Shown here piece by piece: positions 8,621-16,400 of a stretch of 18,585 nt of DNA. The DNA is from Hondaea fermentalgiana (taxonomy: Eukaryota; Sar; Bigyra; Thraustochytrida; Thraustochytriidae), in contig NPFB01000090.1 in assembly GCA_014084085.1 (NCBI GenBank), positions 102,058 to 120,642 on the forward strand, in the 5' to 3' direction. The notes below the pieces were generated by a model. It saw only the letters and a program-made list of their open reading frames with translations, was not told where the DNA came from and searched no databases. Both the position numbers and the translations under genes were made by a program. Every line of letters starts with the position of its first letter. Positions within the stretch are counted from its first letter, which is position 1.

Positions 8621-11600
8621 TCACCGACCTGGCCTTGAATGGGCCTCGTAGGACTCGTCGTTTGAGTCATCGTGCCCATGGAAGGAGAGGAGCGGCCCAC
8701 GACTCTCGTCAGCGTCCTCGGGAAGAAAGATGTCCGAGACTGCTGAGAGGCAGTACAAGTATCCAGTGACCGCAACTTTTTGGGAAGTGAAGCGATATGC
8801 AAAGCAGCCGTGAGGACAGTGTTTCTTGCGAATGTGCTCGGGAATGACTTTTTCGCCCTGGAAAATGTAGCAAAACTCGACCTTGCGATCATTCCCTGAT
8901 TCGAGATTCTTGATGGTGACCTCTCTCCATCGATCCGCATTCTGAAGCTGGTCCATCGCCTCCTTGGGAAACTTGAAGGGGCCATTGAAGCTGAATGCGT
9001 TTCCAATGGTGAGTGCAGAGGCCGCGACAAAGCGCAAATTTGCGTCGAAATAGAGATATCCTCCAAAGTGCAAGAAGCGTCGAGCTGCATCTTCGTATCG
9101 TTGATTCTCGAGCCAATTGAGCGCGTCCGCGTTGAGACCATCGAGAGGATACGCCCAACAATAATAGCGGGCGCTATCCGGAATGTACCAGTAGCGCTCA
9201 ACAAACGGTTTGACTCTGTGGTCGGTGTTACGCAGGGTGACGGGAGATAGCGGACTCATTTTGCCGGTCAGCTTGGTGGTTTTCACGGGCCCATTATGGT
9301 ACACCGAGGCGAAGACATCGGGGCAAATGAACTCGTACAAGTTCTCGTCAAAGTTAAGATTGAGATTGAGTTGCCTGGTCGAGGCAATGCCGAAGGAACG
9401 CAACGACACAAAGGGGCTCTCGAGGGGTTTGTCGAAAGGCATTGCGCTTGTGGGGTCCACGACAATGCGGTTGACGTAATCGATGAGTTCAAGGCCCCAC
9501 TCTGACTCGCGACCGTGAATAAGATCCCACCACGTCGAGAGTTCTTCAAAGTTGAGAGTCTTTCTGATGCGCGCGCGACGCACGTAGTCGACGAGGTCCA
9601 CAATCGAGGATAAGACCACCATGGACGTGGGGCTGTTGTATTCGAGAGACCTCCAATCAGGTTCGTGCTCCAGCTTTTCTTGTAGCCCCGCAATATCATC
9701 AATTACGCGATCGATCTTATCGAGCTCTTCACAGAGTCTGTGTACTTTTTCAATGTCGAATTTGCCTCTGCGCGGGAGGCACAGGCTCGGGCTTGCTCCT
9801 TGCTGCAAGTCATGAAGACTGACATGGGTAGTGCACGGAAGACCCCAGCACATGGCGTGAGATAACGCCCGCGGTTTTTGTTGATAGCCACCAAGTTGGA
9901 CGCCAAGCTGACGAACGTAGAACCCGACGAGTTGGCGCGGATGGTCAATCTGAACGACGACAACGTCCGGCATTTGAGGATTTGCAAAAAACATGTCTGC
10001 CTCGGAGATGCTCACTTGTGTCCCACAGAGTCCCACAATCCGAAGCGCGTGACATTTGTTGACGAGACAGGCCGCCGATGTGAGCTTTTCTGCCGAAGCA
10101 AGGCGAAGCTCGCGCAAATTGACAGTCCAGTTTGTGAGCATTTGCAGATGCTCGTGCTTGAGAAAACTCAAGCCGAGTAGCGAAAGAGAACGCATGTATC
10201 TGCTGACCTGCATGGCAAACTTCTCCCACTCTTCCATTGGCTCAAAAGCATTCGTGAGAACATTGTCCAGATGGAGGCTGCGCAGCGAGGCGCCGCATCT
10301 CTTCATAAGATTGACGAGGGGTTCGCTCTTGGTAATGGAAAGAAAGCTTCCTTTTCCTTGTATTTCTTTGTACTTTTCCCGGCACAGGACATCGACAGAG
10401 AGATTAAGAGAACGAAGATTTCTGCACCGATCCGAAATGCGATCAAGCACATTCTCGGTGAGCAGCGGCAGATTGCGCAGACTAAGCCGTCGCAAGTTGT
10501 TCGAGGCACACCTTGCAATGTGATAGACACCGTCATCTCCAATCTTGACACAGCCGTCCAGGACCACGGAATGAAGTGTAATGCAGCGCACATCCTCGAA
10601 GGCTTTAAGTCCTTCGTCCGTGATTTGTACACAGAAACTGAGGTTGAGAATTTGCAAGTTTGGGCATTTGACCGAGATGAGCTCGAGGATAGTGTCATCG
10701 ACGGTGACACAATCCATGAGCTCGAGAGAACGAATGCTTTTAAAAAGTATGCGACTGTCCAAGCGAGAAAAAGCGAGAGAGAAAATTCCGCCAGACACGT
10801 CAGCGCTGCTCGAAGGGACGCTGCGCGTGGTACGATTGCGCCGGAAGCAGCCTTTGACAACGTCGACGAGCTTTGACGGAGGCGGTTGGTCCTCCTTTGC
10901 CTCGAGCTTCCTCTGCACCACATGAAACGGTTTGCCTTCGAAAACGATTGAACCGCTCAGCTTTTTCAGAAAATGACGGAAAGCGCCATAAGAGTACTTG
11001 TTTGGCGAGTACCAAAGGAGCGAAAGTCCCAAGGTAAGTGGTGCAAGAAGGATTTTGATGACCCAATTCAGAGCGCTCAAGCTGTAACGCATGTACCAGC
11101 TCTGACTGGTTGTACGATCGTAGTCGAAAAAGTCTGTGAGTGCCTCGGCGGCCAGTGTGGATCCGATAGAGGACGTTGGCTGGTCTGCAGCCTCGGAAAA
11201 AGCGCTTTGAAAACCTTTATCGTCCGTGCGCAGCCCGGTCTCGAGATCCCCCTCTTGATCAAAGCCATCGTCGTAATTACCAGGCGCATCACTGTCGCGG
11301 CGACGATCGTTTCGGAGGTCATCGAGCGATTCAAGGGCGTCGACCACGGCGGTCTCTTTGTCGTTTCGAGGATCAAACACGAGATGGCGAACAAGCTCAA
11401 TGTTGCGTAGGCTTGGAATGTCGCGAAGGAGCAGAATTGCTTCGATGAACTGACGCGAAGCAGAGACAAGCGAGGTGACAAGCGCAAGCCAGTAAAGAAG
11501 CTCGAAGTTGCCACCTTGGAAGATGAAGATGAAAATGACCTCGACGGCGATCTGCGGAATATCCTGGATGAGAAGCACAGCCGCGGTGAGGATGGACATT

Positions 11601-12811
11601 CTGGCAGCCTCAAAGTCAGCCTTTGCTTGAGTCGCGATGGGGTCTTTTACGGAGCTACCTGCAGACTGGCCAATGGAATTCTGTCCGAGCGTCTCGTTGA
11701 TTTTGTAAGAACCCTTGACAAGGTCGTTGAAACCTGTGTTGGGCTCGATGATGGCGATGAGCACCCCGAAAAGGTACTTTTGGACGCGACGTCTGTCGTT
11801 CCAATCCACCAAGGTATAGTCGGAGAGCCCAATGCCAAGGCGGAGGATAAAAGTAATGGCCAACGCTGCGATGGACACGTGAAAGAGGGATTCCGCCGTT
11901 GTGCCGATGAGAGGGGCGAGCTGGGTTACGACAAAGATGATATCGGTGGCAATGTTCGTGGTCTCGAGAATCATATCAAAGATGGCTCCGTAGGTGCGCA
12001 GGCGGCGGCGCTTTTCAAACGAATGCGGCAATGCGTAAGTATCTGGAACCGGAACGTCGTCCGAGCGCGCGGACGTCGCCTCGATCGAGCTGACGAATCG
12101 CGATGGAAAGAAAGTCATGCCCACAAACCAGGCAAAGGACTCAAATAGAAACTTAAGCTGCCTCCAGAAAATGGAAGCGCGCCAACTCATCGAGCCTTGC
12201 TTGGGCTTAGGATTTTTGCGCTTGTGAGCAAGTCTCATGATCTCAAAGTGCGAACTGGTGTGGTACTCGCGAAGGAACTCCATTTTGATCATCATTCGGG
12301 AGATGATTTGCAGAAAGTCCTCAATGTCGCTGAGAAGTACTTCCATCATGCGGGTATCGATGTAACGCACTTGATTCGCTTGCGGATTGACCGAATCAAG
12401 ATCGTGATCAGCGCCGTTGCTAATGTAGTGGTCGAGGTTCGCTAGTCGCTGCCCAACGTCCACAACGGCCTGGACGAGGTCGGGGTCGTAGATGAACCTG
12501 CCTTCCTCGATGGCTGTGACATGATCGTGCGTGAGGAATTGGCTCTTTTTCTTTTTGTCGGTCTCGCCGGCCGGAAAGGCGAAAGTCCTCTTTTCCTCTT
12601 TCAGAAGGGTCTTGGCCTTGTCGTTGTACCTGGAGATCTGATTCTTGGCGTCCTCGATGGCAGAGCCCGTGGTCTCATCCGGCGGCCGGAGCAACTTCTT
12701 CTGGACGATCTCCCAGAATCTCTTCCCCTTGCTTTTCGGTTCGGCGCCAACGCTTGCATGGCTCGTGCGGCGCACGGGCGCGGGGCCCGCAGGGCCCGCG
12801 GGGCCCGTCAT
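8621..12811 (-). CDS. Polytopic membrane protein with XKR-like core, LRRs and unassigned C-terminal domain (paralogue A)
   Basis: A protein of 1396 residues with no cleavable signal peptide. The N-terminus (1-90) is basic and variable, starting with a GPAGPAGPAP repeat. A block conserved with the neighbouring paralogue spans 91-132 (contains THDHVTAIEEG). Hydrophobic segments lie near 278-303, 305-326, 341-356, 406-432, 436-462 and 578-606. The core has Asp in the first helix (NIATDIIF), a VDW segment, and QDIPQI at 416-421 followed by a helix with SASRQFIEA. This pattern resembles XK-related (XKR) proteins, a family that includes phospholipid scramblases; that resemblance is my judgement. 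About nine LRRs of the cysteine type (GRR1/FBXL/AMN1 style, for example CPNLQILNLSFC) span 695-955, but no F-box precedes them. A C-terminal region (about 1000-1370) includes YEFICPD, ARYYCWA and CPHGCFAYRF (1332-1341) and matches no family I know. The protein is probably at a membrane with LRR and C-terminus on the cytosolic side. The start is the only upstream ATG. Function unknown. Confidence 0.88.
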   Translation of the reverse strand: MTGPAGPAGPAPVRRTSHASVGAEPKSKGKRFWEIVQKKLLRPPDETTGSAIEDAKNQISRYNDKAKTLLKEEKRTFAFPAGETDKKKKSQFLTHDHVTAIEEGRFIYDPDLVQAVVDVGQRLANLDHYISNGADHDLDSVNPQANQVRYIDTRMMEVLLSDIEDFLQIISRMMIKMEFLREYHTSSHFEIMRLAHKRKNPKPKQGSMSWRASIFWRQLKFLFESFAWFVGMTFFPSRFVSSIEATSARSDDVPVPDTYALPHSFEKRRRLRTYGAIFDMILETTNIATDIIFVVTQLAPLIGTTAESLFHVSIAALAITFILRLGIGLSDYTLVDWNDRRRVQKYLFGVLIAIIEPNTGFNDLVKGSYKINETLGQNSIGQSAGSSVKDPIATQAKADFEAARMSILTAAVLLIQDIPQIAVEVIFIFIFQGGNFELLYWLALVTSLVSASRQFIEAILLLRDIPSLRNIELVRHLVFDPRNDKETAVVDALESLDDLRNDRRRDSDAPGNYDDGFDQEGDLETGLRTDDKGFQSAFSEAADQPTSSIGSTLAAEALTDFFDYDRTTSQSWYMRYSLSALNWVIKILLAPLTLGLSLLWYSPNKYSYGAFRHFLKKLSGSIVFEGKPFHVVQRKLEAKEDQPPPSKLVDVVKGCFRRNRTTRSVPSSSADVSGGIFSLAFSRLDSRILFKSIRSLELMDCVTVDDTILELISVKCPNLQILNLSFCVQITDEGLKAFEDVRCITLHSVVLDGCVKIGDDGVYHIARCASNNLRRLSLRNLPLLTENVLDRISDRCRNLRSLNLSVDVLCREKYKEIQGKGSFLSITKSEPLVNLMKRCGASLRSLHLDNVLTNAFEPMEEWEKFAMQVSRYMRSLSLLGLSFLKHEHLQMLTNWTVNLRELRLASAEKLTSAACLVNKCHALRIVGLCGTQVSISEADMFFANPQMPDVVVVQIDHPRQLVGFYVRQLGVQLGGYQQKPRALSHAMCWGLPCTTHVSLHDLQQGASPSLCLPRRGKFDIEKVHRLCEELDKIDRVIDDIAGLQEKLEHEPDWRSLEYNSPTSMVVLSSIVDLVDYVRRARIRKTLNFEELSTWWDLIHGRESEWGLELIDYVNRIVVDPTSAMPFDKPLESPFVSLRSFGIASTRQLNLNLNFDENLYEFICPDVFASVYHNGPVKTTKLTGKMSPLSPVTLRNTDHRVKPFVERYWYIPDSARYYCWAYPLDGLNADALNWLENQRYEDAARRFLHFGGYLYFDANLRFVAASALTIGNAFSFNGPFKFPKEAMDQLQNADRWREVTIKNLESGNDRKVEFCYIFQGEKVIPEHIRKKHCPHGCFAYRFTSQKVAVTGYLYCLSAVSDIFLPEDADESRGPLLSFHGHDDSNDESYEAHSRPGR

Positions 12812-13034
12812 GCTCTCTGCCCGCCGCTTCGCCGACCTCGTCCGTCACCAGCCAAGTGCGACCGAGCGATAGAGAAGCAATTCACGGTCTGCCGAGGGCG
12901 GGGCTGGAGCGCTGCGCGTGCCTCTTGCTTGCACGCCTCGCGTTTCCGTGCGCTTTTCCTGCGGTCCCTCTGCGGTTCGCGCCGTGGGTGTGCACGCCGG
13001 TACGTACCTACAGGGCGCTCGCTTCCAACGACAA

Positions 13035-13117
13035 CCGCGCTCCGAGCAAAAGCTGCGCTCCGAGCAGCAGCTGCGCCACGAGCAGCAGCAGCTGCTCCAG
13101 CTGCGCTCCGCAGCACG
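13035..13117. repeat. Imperfect 18 bp GC-rich tandem repeat upstream of paralogue A
   Basis: Units of the form CTGCGCTCCGAGCAGCAG occur at 13035-13052, 13053-13070 and 13071-13088. A 12 bp interruption and a partial fourth unit follow at 13101-13117. It lies roughly 220-300 bp upstream of the start of paralogue A. It could be part of the promoter or simple slippage in a GC-rich spacer. Confidence 0.75.
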
Positions 13118-13223
13118 TTGCGGCGCTCTCGTCGCTCTCGTCGCGAGCCCCGGCGCCGCGCCGCGAGCTGCAGCTGCACTGCCCGCCGCGTCTCGACGCG
13201 AGCACGACCGCGAAGGCCCGGCA

Positions 13224-13254
13224 GCGCGTGCACCGCGCGTGCACCGCGCGTGCA
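13224..13254. repeat. 11 bp tandem repeat, 2.8 copies
   Basis: GCGCGTGCACC is repeated at 13224-13234 and 13235-13245, with a third partial copy to 13254. Each unit contains the palindrome GTGCAC. It lies in the same GC-rich upstream flank of paralogue A as the 18 bp repeat. Confidence 0.85.
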
Positions 13255-13346
13255 GGGTAACTGTAAGTGGCACTGACAGATGAATGAGATGGAATCGAAG
13301 GCGGCCACGCGGCTTGCACGCGCGGAGGGATGGAGGGCGGGGAGGC

Positions 13347-13376
13347 ATGCGATGCGATGCGATGCGATGCGATGCG
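13347..13376. repeat. (ATGCG)6 pentanucleotide microsatellite
   Basis: Six perfect ATGCG units. On the minus strand they read as CATCG repeats, about 120-150 nt after the stop of paralogue B. The position and the CATCN unit parallel the CATCT array that follows paralogue A. Confidence 0.95.
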
Positions 13377-13495
13377 ATCTAGAGTGCAATCAACAATGAA
13401 CATAAACTTCAATTTAACCCACGGAAAAAAGGTGTCGGCGAAAGGTACGGGAACCTCTTAAACAGGCAAACTCTGGTGAGTGCACTCGATCAAGA

Positions 13496-16400
13496 TCAAG
13501 GCTGGGTATGGTAATCTAAATCACCGTCGGCACCGCCTGGGGTGTCGGAAATCCGGCGGGATCCCTTGTCAGCAAGATCATCTGCACGAAGGAAGACGTC
13601 CGTAACGGTAGCGAGTGGGTAAAAGTACCCAAAAGACGTTTCCTCTTCACCATCTTTAGGCCAGAACCTGTATGCAAAGCACCCGTGGGGGCACAGATGC
13701 CGAGCGGACTTGACGTACTTGGAGATCTCACCGTTGTGGATGAAACAAAAGTGCATGCGCTCTGCATCATCGGGTAATAGCGTTTTGATTGAAACTGGCT
13801 GCCAGCGCTTATCTTTCCGGAGTTTTTGAATTGAATCGTTGGGGAGCTCGAATGGGCCATTGAAAGCAAGCGTGGTTCCTACGGTCAAAGCTGAAGCCGA
13901 GACAAACTGACGATTCTCGTCGAAGTAAAGGAAGCCACCGAAGCGGATAAATCGAAGGACCGTGTCCTCGTAGCGCTGATTACCAAAATAGCTGGATACT
14001 TCCCTTTTACGATCGGAATCGTTGGATCCAATATCTTCAAAACAGCGAAGTGGATTTGCCCAGCAAAAGTACCGGGCACTGGGAGGGATGCACCAGTAGC
14101 GCTGCAGCAAGCGCGTGATCTCTGAGTCTGGGTTTCTGACAGAAAGAGGCCAGAGGTCACTGATGGTACCCGTGAGCCTTGTAGGGGCCTTGGCAGCTTC
14201 GATTTTTGTGAAGGCCTCATTGAATGCGTCAGGACAGATGAACTCGTACCACTTCCAGCGAATGTTGATGTTGAGGTTGAGACGCCGCGTTGGCATGATA
14301 CCGAAGGAAGGCATCGCCACAAATGGGCTCTTTTCATTTTCCAACGCGTGGACTTCACTGAATTGTCCCCTCGTCTCATACTCGTGCAAAGCATCTTCGA
14401 TTTTTTGAAAAAGTTCTTGCATTGAGTCCAATTCACGATTTTCAAATTTGCCCGCCCATTCGTGGTACTCCTTCTCTGAAAGGGTATGCCGCGCACGAGC
14501 TCGCCTCACGGCTTCCACGAGGGCCACAATGAGCGACTCGAAGATCGTGGTCGTTTCATCGCGCTGGAGTCGCTCGTGACATTCGTCACGAAGTTTGTCC
14601 GTCCCATCGACAAACCACCCATGCACTTTATCCGCAATATCTCTGATGTCATTCTTGAGGCCTTCTCTCAGAAATTCTTTTGCGTACGAGTTCTGCGTGC
14701 TGCCTCTTCCAGCACGAGAGAGGCAAAGAGACAGCATGCTTGAGCATTTGTGATCCGGCGCTCTGCTCAATTTCTCGTATGCATCGAGCTGCTCTTCAAG
14801 TTGCAGCACGTAGAATTTGATCATTTCTTGAGGATGATCAACTTGCATTACTTGTAAGTCGGGCAGCCTACGCGAGAGCATAAAGTCATCGACGTCGCCA
14901 AGAGGCACCTGAGATCCGGACAAATTTACCAGCTTAAGTGCGTGACAGTGCATCTTGAGGCACTTTGCAGTTTCGATATTCTTTGCGCCAGATATACGTA
15001 GCTCGCGCAAATGCGGAGTGTGCTCGGCCAGATATTTCAAAAAGTCCGTCTTGATCCATGTTGCGCCTGAAAAGGAAAGACGGCGGATGTAGGGATTCAT
15101 GGCGCCGATCAAATTCTTCCAGTTCGTTTTCCCAAATTCTCCCTCATTGAGAATGTTACTCAGCTTGAGTGTGTGAAGTGAAGAGCATCGTTGCACGAGC
15201 CCAACGAGTTTTTTGAAATTCTCCTCTGTGGCAATGTCAAGAAAGTGATGCTTGTCATCGAGTGACTTTTGCTTTTCCCAAGTTTGGGTCTTGACGAGAC
15301 TTTTGATCAAAGTGTCGACGTCGAGGTTGAGAGACCTCATATTTGGGCAGTGCCAACCAATGCGATCGAGGACTTTCGGTGTGAGCCTAGGAAGGTTGCG
15401 CAGACTCAGAACCCTGAGGCTCTTTCCTGAGCCCTCGGCGATATAAGCGACGCCTCTGTCCGAGACGCGAATGCAACCATCAAGGATGACCGAGGAAAGG
15501 GCAACGCACCTGTGGTTGCTCTTACTGAAATGCTCGAGACCCGTATTCGAGATGTCTTCGCAAAAGGCGAGATTTAAATTCTGCAAGTTGGGACACATGG
15601 CAGAGATGAGTCCCAAAATGTCATCCGTGATGCTCACACAATCTGTGAGGTGGACAGATCGAATGCTGCGAAAGAGCGTGCGGCTGTCCATACGGCAAAA
15701 AAGAGGCCGGAAAAAGAGTCCCTTGGAAATCTTTCGATTCTCCATGCTTGGAGTAGAGCGCGAGCATGGGTGCATCATGGTTTTGAGCACTGGAAAGTGG
15801 TCCTTTTCAAATGGTTTGCCCTCGAAGACCACAAGACGGCTCAGCTTTTCGCGAAAGTGGCTATTCGCGTTCCACGACGCAGTGTTTGGTGTTTCCCATA
15901 GTATGGAAAATCCCGCTGTCAATGGGATCATCAAGATCTTGACAAGCCAATTGAGACCGAACAACATGACATACGTTCCGGGATCCTGCTTGTTCGTGCG
16001 ATCGTAATCGAAAAATTCCGTCAAGGCCTTGGAAATCAGTCTTTGACCACCGAAAAATTTGGGTTTGATTTTCTCGGATGAATCGTCGTCCGGATCCATC
16101 TTTCGGCCCTTTTCATCGTGATGAACGTTTGATTTTTCCGCACGAGTGTCGGGAATCTCGGCGCCACGACTACCATGGTCCGCATCTGCCCCATCAAAAT
16201 TCTTTTTGTTGCGACAGAGCTTGATATCAATGTCACAATTCGAATTGAAGACGAGATGACGTAAATGAACGAGGTTGCGGAGACCTGGAATGTCGCGAAG
16301 GAGCCAGATTGCCTCAATGATCTGTCGCCCGGCTGAGAGGAGAGAAGTGCAAAGCGCGAGCCAGTACACATATTCGAAATGTCCATGCTGGAAGTTCGAG

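Larger units (their letters stand above)
12812..13495. other. Spacer between the tandem paralogues: promoter of A and 3' flank of B
   Basis: This 684 bp spacer is strongly GC-rich and holds two short tandem repeat blocks and one pentanucleotide array. The part near 12812-13260 should contain the promoter and leader of paralogue A. The part near 13380-13495 is more AT-rich and should contain the 3' end of paralogue B. Open frames of 120-250 codons cross the GC-rich part on both strands, but they are low-complexity Arg/Ala/Gln sequence and look like a by-product of base composition. I see no AATAAA for paralogue B. Confidence 0.6.

Noticed and set aside
10000..10760. F-box/LRR ubiquitin ligase adaptor as the identity of paralogue A
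   Set aside because: The LRRs are of the FBXL type, but no F-box is visible before them, and the chain continues from a polytopic membrane core.
10271..12148. Plus-strand open frames of 200-210 codons antisense to paralogue A
   Set aside because: They lie opposite a gene whose protein has clear domains and a paralogue. Their translations show no family features and are explained by codon bias on the opposite strand.
13224..13262. Possible splice sites (GTAACT and GTAAGT-like sequences) suggesting an intron in the spacer
   Set aside because: They are on the plus strand, while the flanking genes run on the minus strand, and no coding segment needs joining.
13347..13376. CRISPR-like or telomere-like array
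   Set aside because: It is a perfect five-base tandem repeat without spacers and is internal between two genes, so it is an ordinary microsatellite.
12521..13389. Overlapping frames of 120-250 codons in the spacer between the paralogues, one with a Glu/Gln-rich LRSEQQ-like repeat
   Set aside because: They occur on both strands in GC-rich repeat DNA. The apparent Glu/Gln-rich repeat comes directly from the 18 bp tandem repeat, and there is no homology signal.
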